Source of the DNA: an uncultured Lachnospiraceae bacterium
GTDB taxonomy: Bacteria; Bacillota; Clostridia; Lachnospirales; Lachnospiraceae
NCBI GenBank assembly: GCA_946533525.1
Contig: CAMNBW010000035.1
Location: forward strand, 1-9,841
Direction of reading: 5' to 3'
Length of the DNA stretch: 9,841 nt
Part shown: piece by piece, positions 1-6,199 of the stretch
Position numbering within the stretch: the stretch's first letter is position 1
Layout: each line of letters opens with the position of its first letter
Position numbers and translations under genes: made by a program
Notes under the pieces: generated by a model
What the model was told of the DNA's origin: nothing
The model's database searches: none
The model's input: only the letters and a program-made list of their open reading frames with translations

Positions 1-57
1 TACGGCTGCGACCTGTCATATGACTATGTCAGGATCAACGCCGATTACAGGTCGTAA
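1..57 (+). CDS. argJ: ArgJ C-terminal end (glutamate N-acetyltransferase), 5' truncated by the window
   Basis: The first 18 codons read YGCDLSYDYVRINADYRS and then TAA. The string DLSYDYVRINADY is the characteristic C-terminus of the ArgJ beta subunit. ArgJ transfers the acetyl group from N-acetylornithine to glutamate, which makes the arginine pathway cyclic, and it processes itself into two subunits at an internal Thr that lies outside the window. Its place 16 nt upstream of argB fits the common argC-argJ-argB-argD order. Only the tail is visible, so nothing can be said about catalytic residues or bifunctionality. Confidence 0.85.
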   Translation, partial: YGCDLSYDYVRINADYRS

Positions 58-59
58 TG

Positions 60-68
60 AAGGAGAGG
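60..68 (+). promoter_or_regulatory. Ribosome binding site that sets the argB start
   Basis: AAGGAGAGG ends 5 nt before the ATG at 74. The reading frame is open back to an ATG at 20, but that earlier ATG overlaps the argJ tail and has no comparable site, so 74 is the better start. Confidence 0.75.
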
Positions 69-73
69 ACGGA

Positions 74-946
74 ATGCAAAAGGACGTAGTAGAAGCGCAG
101 CAGAAGGCGGAGGTACTTATAGAGGCCCTGCCCTATATACAGCAGTTTAACAGAAAGATCATAGTCGTAAAATACGGCGGCTCCGCAATGAAGAGCGAGG
201 AGATAAAGGACAGCGTTATAAAGGACGTGACGCTTTTAAAGCTCGTAGGCTTCAAGCCGATAATAGTTCACGGCGGAGGCAAGGACATCAACCGGTGGCT
301 TGAAAAGGTCGGGCTCGAATCAAAGTTCGTAAACGGTCTCAGGGTCACCGATGAAAATACCATGGAAATAGCCGAGATGGTTCTTTCAAGGGTGAATAAA
401 AACCTCGTCCAGATGGTGGAGGAGCTTGGAGTCCGCGCCATCGGCATCTCGGGAAAGGACGGAAGGCTTTTAAAGGTCAGGAAGCGCTATTCCGAAGGAG
501 AGGATATAGGATACGTGGGAGAGGTTACCGAGGTTGACAGCAGCATACTTATGGACCTCCTGGAAAAGGATTTTCTTCCGATAGTTGCGCCCATAGGAAT
601 GGATGAAAACTATGATACCTTCAACATAAACGCCGATGATGCGGCCTGCGCCATCGCCAAGGCTGTCTCGGCGGAAAAGCTGGCCTTTCTTACGGATATA
701 GAGGGACTTTATTCCGATATAAACGATAAGTCCACCTTCATAAGAAGGATAACCGTATCGGAGGCACAGAAGCTTGTGGACGATGGCTTCATAGGCGGGG
801 GAATGCTGCCTAAGCTTTCAAACTGTATCGACGCGGTAAATAACGGCGTAAACAATGTGCATATCCTGGACGGAAGGCAGCTCCACTGTCTGCTGCTTGA
901 GATATTTACCGACAGCGGCGTCGGCACGATGATATTAAAGGATTGA
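74..946 (+). CDS. argB: Acetylglutamate kinase (N-acetyl-L-glutamate 5-phosphotransferase)
   Basis: Cytoplasmic amino-acid kinase that phosphorylates N-acetylglutamate with ATP, the second step of arginine synthesis. The 290-residue product has normal family length. Visible motifs are VVKYGGSAM (31-39, with catalytic Lys33), the glycine-rich VHGGGK loop (65-70), GLRVTD (88-93, substrate-binding Arg90), FNINADDAA (183-191), DIEGLY (208-213) and GGGMLPKL (241-248, with Lys247), ending in the typical EIFTDSGVGTMI. The roughly 28 residues before the first strand match the N-terminal helix of arginine-inhibited hexameric kinases and are absent from the short E. coli type. That fits an ArgJ-containing cyclic pathway, where this enzyme is usually the feedback target; arginine inhibition here is inferred, not shown. 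It sits between argJ (16 nt gap) and argD (38 nt gap), clearly one operon. Confidence 0.96.
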   Translation: MQKDVVEAQQKAEVLIEALPYIQQFNRKIIVVKYGGSAMKSEEIKDSVIKDVTLLKLVGFKPIIVHGGGKDINRWLEKVGLESKFVNGLRVTDENTMEIAEMVLSRVNKNLVQMVEELGVRAIGISGKDGRLLKVRKRYSEGEDIGYVGEVTEVDSSILMDLLEKDFLPIVAPIGMDENYDTFNINADDAACAIAKAVSAEKLAFLTDIEGLYSDINDKSTFIRRITVSEAQKLVDDGFIGGGMLPKLSNCIDAVNNGVNNVHILDGRQLHCLLLEIFTDSGVGTMILKD

Positions 947-984
947 TCGGAATATACCAATTATGACCTCACAGGAGCAGGAAG

Positions 985-2178
985 ATGAATACACAGGAAT
1001 ATATTGATCAGGGCGACAAATATTTTTTGCATACATATAACAGGTTCCCCATTGTGCTGGAAAGGGGAGAGGGAGTATATCTGTACGATACCGACGGAAA
1101 GAAGTATCTGGATTTCGGAGCGGGTATAGCCGTCTTTGCCCTGGGGTACGGAAACAAAGAATATAATGAGGCCCTGAATGCCCAGATAGCCAAGCTCATT
1201 CATACCTCAAACCTTTTTTACAGCCCTTGTGCTGTTGAGGCCGCGAAGGAGATATGCACTCTTTCCGGGATGGACAGGGTGTTCTTTACGAACAGCGGTA
1301 CGGAGGCCATTGAGGGGGCTATAAAGGCAGCCAGGAAATACGCATATACGAGGGACGGACACGCCGACCATGAGATAATAGCCATGCAGCACTCCTTCCA
1401 TGGGCGCAGCTACGGTGCGCTTTCGGTAACGGGCAATGACCACTACAGGGAGCCCTTCGGCCGGGGAGTCAGCAACATTAAATTTGCGGAATATAACGAT
1501 ATAGACAGCGTTAAGGCTCTGGTGACAAAGGATACCTGTGCCGTCATCCTTGAAACGGTGCAGGGAGAGGGCGGGATTTACCCCGCTAAAGAGGATTTTC
1601 TTAAGGAATTAAGGCAGCTTTGCGACGAAAAGGACATCCTTCTCATTCTCGATGAGATCCAGTGCGGCATGGGCCGGACCGGATATATGTTTGCCTTTGA
1701 AAAATACGGGATCAGGCCGGATATACTTACTCTGGCAAAGGCTCTGGGCTGCGGGATACCCGTGGGCGCCTTCCTGATGACCGAAAAATGTGCCGAAAAA
1801 TCCCTGTGTCCCGGAGACCATGGCAGTACCTACGGCGGCAATCCGCTTGCCTGCGCTGCTGTCGTGGAGGTTTTGAGGCAGTTTAAGGAAAGGGACATTG
1901 CAGGCCATGTGAAGGCCACGGCTCCCTACCTTAAGGAGAAGCTGGGAGAGCTTAAGGATAAGTATTCATTTATAAAGGATGTCAGGGGAGAGGGCTTCAT
2001 GCAGGCCATAGAGCTTGACTTCCCGGCAGGGGAGATCGTGACCGCGGCCCAGAAGGAGGGGCTTATCCTTCTTACGGCGGGCAGCAATATACTCCGTCTG
2101 GTGCCTCCCCTCATCATCGGGAAAGAACATATCGATGCAATGACACAAATATTGGATAAAATTTTTTCCTGCCATTGA
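985..2178 (+). CDS. argD: Acetylornithine aminotransferase, PLP-dependent class III
   Basis: Cytoplasmic pyridoxal-phosphate enzyme that converts N-acetylglutamate 5-semialdehyde and glutamate to N-acetylornithine and 2-oxoglutarate. The 397 residues match the ArgD family length. Motifs in order are FTNSGTEA (101-108, phosphate binding), HGRSYGALS (139-147), LDEIQCGMGRTG (222-233, with Asp223 contacting the PLP ring nitrogen) and TLAKALGCG (249-257, with Lys252 as the Schiff-base lysine), followed by GSTYGGNPLAC. The ATG has an AGGAG site about 7 nt upstream (973-977). Class III aminotransferases share these motifs with ornithine and succinyl-diaminopimelate enzymes, but position after argJ and argB makes ArgD the strong choice. 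There is no hairpin terminator after its stop, so arg transcripts may read into the next cluster. Confidence 0.95.
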   Translation: MNTQEYIDQGDKYFLHTYNRFPIVLERGEGVYLYDTDGKKYLDFGAGIAVFALGYGNKEYNEALNAQIAKLIHTSNLFYSPCAVEAAKEICTLSGMDRVFFTNSGTEAIEGAIKAARKYAYTRDGHADHEIIAMQHSFHGRSYGALSVTGNDHYREPFGRGVSNIKFAEYNDIDSVKALVTKDTCAVILETVQGEGGIYPAKEDFLKELRQLCDEKDILLILDEIQCGMGRTGYMFAFEKYGIRPDILTLAKALGCGIPVGAFLMTEKCAEKSLCPGDHGSTYGGNPLACAAVVEVLRQFKERDIAGHVKATAPYLKEKLGELKDKYSFIKDVRGEGFMQAIELDFPAGEIVTAAQKEGLILLTAGSNILRLVPPLIIGKEHIDAMTQILDKIFSCH

Positions 2179-2203
2179 TTTTTTGAAAAGTTGAGTTTAA
2201 AAT
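2175..2203 (+). promoter_or_regulatory. Candidate sigma-A promoter for the comEA-to-comEC cluster
   Basis: TTGATT (2175-2180) and TAAAAT (2198-2203) are separated by 17 bp and match the -35 and -10 consensus at 4 of 6 and 5 of 6 positions. The -35 overlaps the argD stop codon. Initiation near 2210 would give a leader of about 40 nt before the ATG at 2252. Sequence match only. Confidence 0.5.
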
Positions 2204-2224
2204 AGGCTTACTTGATTTGGGGCG

Positions 2225-2243
2225 CCTTACAATTTTTGTAAGG
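2225..2243 (+). promoter_or_regulatory. Perfect 8-bp inverted repeat overlapping the comEA ribosome binding site
   Basis: CCTTACAA-TTT-TTGTAAGG is a perfect palindrome with a 3-nt spacer. Its right arm includes the first four bases of the AAGGAG ribosome binding site (2240-2245). As DNA, it lies just downstream of the candidate start point and could be a repressor operator. As RNA, it could hide the ribosome binding site. It is not followed by a T run, so it is not a standard terminator. Confidence 0.55.
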
Positions 2244-2251
2244 AGTCGTTT

Positions 2252-2896
2252 ATGCATAGGATCATTGCAATTTCAATTTTTGCCATTCTGAGCGTGGCCT
2301 TTCTTACAGGCTGCAACAGTAATGCGTCTGAGCTCGAGCTTAATCTCTGCGAAGAGCCGGATGCAGAAGCTATCAGCGCCGACAAGGGAGCCGAAGCCCT
2401 TGAAGATATGGTCGATGAGTCGGATATTTCCAGGGACAGTGAAGAAGAGCTTTTTGTATATGTATGCGGAGCCGTAAAGTCCCCCGGTGTCTACAGCTTT
2501 TCTGCGGGTACCAGGGTCTATGAGGCGGTAAATACCGCCGGAGGCTTCACCGGGGAAGCGGAGACAGAGGCGCTTAATCTTGCGCAGCCGCTTCGGGACG
2601 GGGAACAGCTTTACGTTCCCACCATAAGTGAAACCCGGGAGGCTGGAGGCACAGCCTATGCCTATTCCCGGCAGGCGGGTTCGGGAGGGGCTAATCCTTC
2701 GGAAGCTCTGGTGAATATCAATACGGCGGGAGCTTCGGAGCTTACTTCCATAAACGGGATAGGCGAAAGCCGGGCCGCGGATATAATAAGCTACAGGGAG
2801 CAAAACGGAGGCTTTACAAGTATAGAAGACATTATGAAGGTGCCCGGGATAAAGGACGGGCTCTTCAATAAGATAAAGGATAAAATAACGGTTTAG
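2252..2896 (+). CDS. comEA: ComEA-like competence protein: lipoprotein with SLBB and helix-hairpin-helix domains
   Basis: Probable extracellular double-stranded DNA receptor for natural transformation. The 214 residues start with a lipoprotein signal peptide, hydrophobic 4-18 with lipobox LTGC and Cys21 as the lipidation site. An acidic linker follows (22-65), then an SLBB domain (66-124, beginning FVYVCGAVKSPGVY) and a pair of helix-hairpin-helix motifs at the C-terminus (153-214, with VNINTAGASEL, INGIG at 167-171 and VPGI at 197-200). This SLBB plus HhH order is the ComEA architecture. B. subtilis ComEA is held by an uncleaved membrane segment, so a lipid anchor is a variation. AAGGAG ends 6 nt before the ATG. 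The response regulator begins 8 nt after the stop, and comEC lies 3.3 kb downstream on the same strand. An HhH/SLBB lipoprotein with another role cannot be fully excluded. Confidence 0.88.
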   Translation: MHRIIAISIFAILSVAFLTGCNSNASELELNLCEEPDAEAISADKGAEALEDMVDESDISRDSEEELFVYVCGAVKSPGVYSFSAGTRVYEAVNTAGGFTGEAETEALNLAQPLRDGEQLYVPTISETREAGGTAYAYSRQAGSGGANPSEALVNINTAGASELTSINGIGESRAADIISYREQNGGFTSIEDIMKVPGIKDGLFNKIKDKITV

Positions 2897-2904
2897 AACA
2901 GGGT

Positions 2905-3594
2905 ATGAGCAGGGTTCTGGTTGTTGATGATGAAAAGAATATAGTAAAGGGTATAACCTTCAGCCTTAAGCAGGACGGGCTCGAGGTGGATGCAGCCTAC
3001 GACGGGGAAGAGGCTCTTTCTCTTTTAAGGGAAAGGGAGTATGACATCGTGCTTTTGGATATAATGCTTCCCAAGCTTTCGGGCTTTGAAGTATGCCAGC
3101 AGTTAAGGGAATTTTCGGATGTCCCTGTTATAATGCTGACCGCCAAGGGCGACGATATGGATAAGATCCTGGGGTTGGAGTACGGGGCGGACGACTATAT
3201 TACAAAGCCCTTTAACATTCTCGAGGTCAAGGCCAGGATAAAGGCGATAATGCGGCGTACCTCAAAGGGACGGTCGCTCCCGGAGCAGAAGGTACGGGCT
3301 ATAGAGCACGGAGACTTAAGGCTCGATCTGGATGCAAGGCGTGCATATATATCGGACAGGGAGATAAACCTTACCGCAAAAGAATTTGACGTACTGGAGC
3401 TTCTGGCTTCAAATCCCAACAAGGTATACAGCAGAGAGGGTCTTTTGACCATAATATGGGGAAAGGACTATCCCGGAGACGAAAGGACGGTGGACGTCCA
3501 TATCAGAAGGCTTCGGGAAAAGATAGAGGATTCTCCCAGTAATCCCCGCTACGTTCATACCAAGTGGGGTGTCGGTTATTATTTTCAGGCATGA
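2905..3594 (+). CDS. OmpR/PhoB-family response regulator
   Basis: Cytoplasmic transcription factor activated by phosphorylation, with the kinase at 3739 as its probable partner. The 229 residues are standard length. The receiver domain (1-118) has the acidic pair Asp8-Asp9, phospho-acceptor Asp52 in LLDIMLPKLSGF, Thr79 and Lys101 (ITKPFN). The winged-helix DNA-binding domain (about 134-228) contains LTAKEFDVLELL, the recognition helix region RTVDVHIRRLREKIE (194-208) and the closing WGVGYYF. Only a weak AGGG close to the ATG serves as ribosome binding site, and the preceding stop is 8 nt away, so translation is probably coupled to the ComEA-like gene. An inverted repeat starts at the last base of its stop codon. 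Target genes are unknown; the cluster itself is an obvious candidate. Confidence 0.95.
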   Translation: MSRVLVVDDEKNIVKGITFSLKQDGLEVDAAYDGEEALSLLREREYDIVLLDIMLPKLSGFEVCQQLREFSDVPVIMLTAKGDDMDKILGLEYGADDYITKPFNILEVKARIKAIMRRTSKGRSLPEQKVRAIEHGDLRLDLDARRAYISDREINLTAKEFDVLELLASNPNKVYSREGLLTIIWGKDYPGDERTVDVHIRRLREKIEDSPSNPRYVHTKWGVGYYFQA

Positions 3595-3628
3595 AACTGT
3601 TCAGAACCCCTTGGGTTCAGAACAGTTT
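3594..3628 (+). repeat. Hairpin I, with a duplicated GTTCAGAAC palindrome, between regulator and kinase
   Basis: AAACTGTTC (3594-3602) pairs with GAACAGTTT (3620-3628). After one A-A mismatch, GAACCC (3604-3609) pairs with GGGTTC (3613-3618) around a 3-nt loop, giving 15 base pairs in all. The same stretch contains the 9-bp palindrome GTTCAGAAC twice (3599-3607 and 3615-3623), 16 bp apart start to start. No T run follows, so a typical intrinsic terminator is unlikely. It may be an attenuating or mRNA-stabilising hairpin, a pair of protein-binding sites, or part of an inserted palindromic repeat. Confidence 0.7.
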
Positions 3629-3629
3629 C

Positions 3630-3673
3630 GGAAGCCCGCAATTAAGATTTGCTCCGCAAATGGGCGGGCTTCC
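3630..3673 (+). repeat. Hairpin II, nested double stem between regulator and kinase
   Basis: GGAAGCCCGC (3630-3639) is perfectly complementary to GCGGGCTTCC (3664-3673). Inside the loop, ATTTGC (3647-3652) pairs with GCAAAT (3656-3661) around TCC. It begins 1 nt after hairpin I. GGGCG (3662-3666) could instead pair with CGCCC (3695-3699), so hairpins II and III may be mutually exclusive. Confidence 0.7.
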
Positions 3674-3695
3674 TGCTAAATCTAATCTTTTGTAC

Positions 3696-3720
3696 GCCCT
3701 CAGCAGCTAATGCTTCGGGC
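3696..3720 (+). repeat. Hairpin III upstream of the kinase start
   Basis: GCCC-TC-AGCA-GCTAA-TGCT-TC-GGGC forms two 4-bp stems separated by a symmetrical 2x2 internal loop. It ends 18 nt before the kinase ATG and completes a run of three hairpins filling most of this gap. The stem is short, so chance is possible. Confidence 0.45.
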
Positions 3721-3738
3721 TATTATAAACAGTTATAC

Positions 3739-5193
3739 ATGAACAATATCTTACCGCGTATATTGAACAGCTACAGGCTTCTTAAGAGCCTGAAGCTTCG
3801 GATATTTATAGTGATGATGGTCATAGGCATACTGCCCTGTCTGGCAGTGGGAGCCTGTGTGCTTTTGAACTATGAAAGGCGGGCTGTTTTCGAAAAGACC
3901 GTGGATACCACCAACCGGTGCCGTGCCATGGCAAATCATATCGTCGAGCTGGGCTACTCCAGCGAATCTGACAATTCGGAGATTTCAGAGGAATTAAATC
4001 AGCTTTCGGAATTTTTATCTGCGAGGGTGCTCGTGGTAGACAGCGACTACAGGGTGATCTTTGATACCTACTCGATGTCTGTCGGAAAGACACTTATTTC
4101 AAAGGAGATAGTGGACTGCTTTACCGAAGGCGTCAGCGCCTCCAACAGGGACAGGAAAAATCAGTTTATAGAGATGACTGTGCCTGTAACGGACAATACC
4201 GGGGAGGGCTCCGTCATCGGGGTAATGGTCACCTCAGTTCCCGCTACATCAATCAGCGATTCTCTGGCTGTGCTAAAGAGGCAGACCAGCATCTTTGAGA
4301 TAACCATGGCAATTTTTGTATTTGTGATCTCGTTGGTTCTGTCGCAGTTTCTAATAAGGCCCTTCGATAAGATAAGCCGGGCCATCGGGTCGGTGAGAGA
4401 GGGCTTTGATATGGACCCCATATCCATACCCGATTATCTGGAGACCGAGGCCATTACAAATGCCTTTAACAGTATGATGAAGCGAATGAAAAAGGTCGAT
4501 GATTCGAGAGAGACATTCGTGGCGAACGTGTCCCATGAATTAAAGACGCCCCTGGCTTCGATGAAGGTCCTTTCGGATTCCATCCTTTCTTCGGAGGACG
4601 TACCCGTGGAGACCTATCGGGAATTCATGGTGGATATAGGCGATGAGGTGGACCGGGAGAATAAGATAATAAACGACCTGCTTTCTCTGGTTAAGATGGA
4701 CAGGAACGCGGATACGCTTAACACCGAGCTTTGCAATATAAATGAGCTCGTGGAAAAGATCCTTAAGATGGTAAGACCCATAGCCCAGAGCAGCAATATC
4801 GAGATCACCCTTGAGAGCGCCAGGGAGGTAAACGCGGAGGTGGACAGGACGAAGTTCTCCCTCGCAATAATGAATCTGGTTGAAAATGCAGTAAAGTACA
4901 ATAAAAACGGGGGCTGGGTAAAGGTAAGGATCGACGCTGATCATCAGCTTTTTACTGTTGAAATATCGGATTCGGGAGTCGGGATACCCAAGGATTCCCT
5001 CGACCACATCTTTGAAAGATTTTACAGGGTGGATAAGTCGCACTCCAGGGAGATCGGCGGAACCGGTCTCGGACTGTCCATAGCCAGAAGCGCCATACTT
5101 CTTCACAGGGGAGCGGTAAAGGCAGAATCCAGGGAAGGGGAGGGAGCTGTATTTACGGTTAGAGTACCTATAAAATCAGCAGCCGGGACATGA
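3739..5193 (+). CDS. Membrane sensor histidine kinase (HAMP, HisKA, HATPase_c)
   Basis: Inner-membrane kinase expected to phosphorylate the upstream regulator. From the ATG at 3739 it has 484 residues. Transmembrane segment 1 is at about 21-44 and segment 2 at about 184-206, enclosing an extracytoplasmic sensor region of about 140 residues with no domain I can name. A HAMP linker follows (about 206-255), then HisKA with FVANVSHELKTPLASM (phospho-acceptor His266). The ATPase domain shows N box LVENAVKYN (Asn383), G1 DSGVGIP (411-417), F box IFERFYR and G2 GGTGLGLS (440-447). The start is uncertain. The frame is open to a TTG at 3649, inside hairpin II, but neither codon has a recognisable ribosome binding site; 3739 leaves a normal short N-terminus before segment 1. 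It overlaps the next gene by 4 bases (ATGA). Confidence 0.93.
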   Translation: MNNILPRILNSYRLLKSLKLRIFIVMMVIGILPCLAVGACVLLNYERRAVFEKTVDTTNRCRAMANHIVELGYSSESDNSEISEELNQLSEFLSARVLVVDSDYRVIFDTYSMSVGKTLISKEIVDCFTEGVSASNRDRKNQFIEMTVPVTDNTGEGSVIGVMVTSVPATSISDSLAVLKRQTSIFEITMAIFVFVISLVLSQFLIRPFDKISRAIGSVREGFDMDPISIPDYLETEAITNAFNSMMKRMKKVDDSRETFVANVSHELKTPLASMKVLSDSILSSEDVPVETYREFMVDIGDEVDRENKIINDLLSLVKMDRNADTLNTELCNINELVEKILKMVRPIAQSSNIEITLESAREVNAEVDRTKFSLAIMNLVENAVKYNKNGGWVKVRIDADHQLFTVEISDSGVGIPKDSLDHIFERFYRVDKSHSREIGGTGLGLSIARSAILLHRGAVKAESREGEGAVFTVRVPIKSAAGT

Positions 5194-6125
5194 GAAAAAG
5201 AGCAATTTTTTCAATAATTTTAATATTGGCCGCGGCATTTTTCCTAACAGCCTGCTCCGGGAGGGCACAGAAGGAGGAAGAAAAGGAGTTCTTTGCCTAT
5301 TATTTAAATGTCGATGACGACAATATAGGGGCGGTTTCCGTCGGAAAGAGCGATCCCGGCGGAGAAGGAATGCTAAAGCTCCTTTACGAGAATCCCAAGA
5401 GAAAGAAAAATCTGAAGGTGCTTCTCGGGACCACGGTAAGCATAAACAGCTATGAGTTTTCCAAACAACAGGCTCTTCTGGATTTTACACCCTCCTATCT
5501 GACGCTGAATAAGGCCCAGGAGGTATTGTTCAGAGCCTCGGTGGTCAGGTCCTTGTGCCAGTGCGCTGACGTGGACTTCGTAAGCTTTAGCGTTGACGGA
5601 GAGCCCCTGGTGGATTCCGGGGGAAAGCCCATAGGGGCAATGAATAACGATACTTTTATATATAACGTCGGCAATGAGATAAATGCCTATTCGAGAACCC
5701 TTTTGACCCTGTATTTTTCCAATGCTGCGGGGAATGCCCTGGTTCCGGTGGTGACTGACGTGGTATACAGCACTAATACCTCGAAGGAAATGCTGGTGAT
5801 ACAAAAGCTCATAGAGGGTCCCGGTACCCAGGAGGTCGGCCTCCTGCCTACTTTGCCCTCGGACACGAAGCTTATAAGCATATCGGTCAAGGACGGCATC
5901 TGCTATGTGAGTCTGGATTCCGAGGCTGCTATGAGCCCCAACAATATAACCGAAGAGACAGCGCTTTATTCGATAGTGAATTCCCTTACACAGGTGCCGG
6001 GAATCGTCAAGGTACAGCTTTCCATAAACGGGGATGTGGACAGAAACTTCAGGGATAAGCTGCCCTTAAATGCCCTGTATGAAAGAAATACTGACATCAT
6101 CGATCAATCGGGTCCGGTAAAGTAA
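5190..6125 (+). CDS. GerMN-domain lipoprotein (two GerMN domains), coupled to the sensor kinase
   Basis: Predicted membrane-anchored lipoprotein of 311 residues. The signal peptide has hydrophobic 5-18 and lipobox LTAC, with Cys22 lipidated. Two GerMN-type domains follow, roughly 35-145 and 170-285. The second is the clearer one: LTLYFSN, then VIQKLIEGP, LLPTLPSDTKL and VYVSL-like GICYVSLDSEA, with EETALYSIVNSLTQVPGI. GerMN occurs in B. subtilis GerM, a sporulation lipoprotein, and in actinobacterial LpqB, encoded beside the MtrA-MtrB two-component system. Its ATG overlaps the kinase stop by 4 bases, so translation is coupled and a functional link to the kinase is likely. Whether it modulates the kinase sensor region or acts in envelope or spore assembly cannot be told from sequence. 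Confidence 0.85.
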   Translation: MRKRAIFSIILILAAAFFLTACSGRAQKEEEKEFFAYYLNVDDDNIGAVSVGKSDPGGEGMLKLLYENPKRKKNLKVLLGTTVSINSYEFSKQQALLDFTPSYLTLNKAQEVLFRASVVRSLCQCADVDFVSFSVDGEPLVDSGGKPIGAMNNDTFIYNVGNEINAYSRTLLTLYFSNAAGNALVPVVTDVVYSTNTSKEMLVIQKLIEGPGTQEVGLLPTLPSDTKLISISVKDGICYVSLDSEAAMSPNNITEETALYSIVNSLTQVPGIVKVQLSINGDVDRNFRDKLPLNALYERNTDIIDQSGPVK

Positions 6126-6126
6126 A

Positions 6127-6181
6127 GGGGCTGTCGCAATAGCAAAAATTTTGCACATTTTCTGCTTATTGCGACAGCCCC
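6127..6181 (+). repeat. Long terminator-like hairpin between the GerMN gene and comEC
   Basis: GGGGCTGTCGCAATA (6127-6141) is perfectly complementary to TATTGCGACAGCCCC (6167-6181). Pairing continues inward imperfectly (GCA with TGC, AAA with TTT). It begins 1 nt after the upstream stop codon and ends 4 nt before the comEC ribosome binding site. No T tract follows on the + strand. I recall GGGGCTGTCGCA-type palindromes as recurrent in clostridial intergenic DNA, but could not check. Partial terminator, mRNA-processing hairpin and miniature mobile repeat are all possible. Confidence 0.75.
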
Positions 6182-6185
6182 ATAT

Positions 6186-6196
6186 AAGGAGGTGAT
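6186..6196 (+). promoter_or_regulatory. Full-length ribosome binding site that defines the ATA start of comEC
   Basis: AAGGAGGTGAT is complementary to the 3' end of 16S rRNA over its whole length. From the last G of AAGGAGG there are 7 nt to the ATA at 6200, the ideal spacing, and the reading frame of ComEC starts exactly there. The nearest in-frame ATG, GTG or TTG is 387 nt further on, so this site marks the true translation start. Confidence 0.85.
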
Positions 6197-6199
6197 AGC

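Noticed and set aside
20..73. Longer argB start at the ATG at 20
   Set aside because: It overlaps the argJ tail and lacks a ribosome binding site; the ATG at 74 has AAGGAGAGG at good spacing and gives the normal family length.
2179..2251. Intrinsic terminator after argD
   Set aside because: The only inverted repeat (2225-2243) overlaps the next ribosome binding site and has no T tract, so it does not look like a terminator.
2273..2803. 176-codon open frame on the minus strand inside the ComEA-like gene
   Set aside because: It is antisense to the SLBB and HhH domains and has no recognisable motifs or supporting context.
3604..3618. LexA-like box (GAAC ... GTTC) in hairpin I
   Set aside because: The Gram-positive LexA site has a 4-bp spacer (CGAAC-N4-GTTCG); here the spacer is 7 bp and the outer C/G bases are absent.
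4540..5106. 188-codon open frame on the minus strand inside the kinase gene
   Set aside because: It is antisense to the conserved HisKA and ATPase motifs and its translation matches no family I recognise; a shadow of the real gene.
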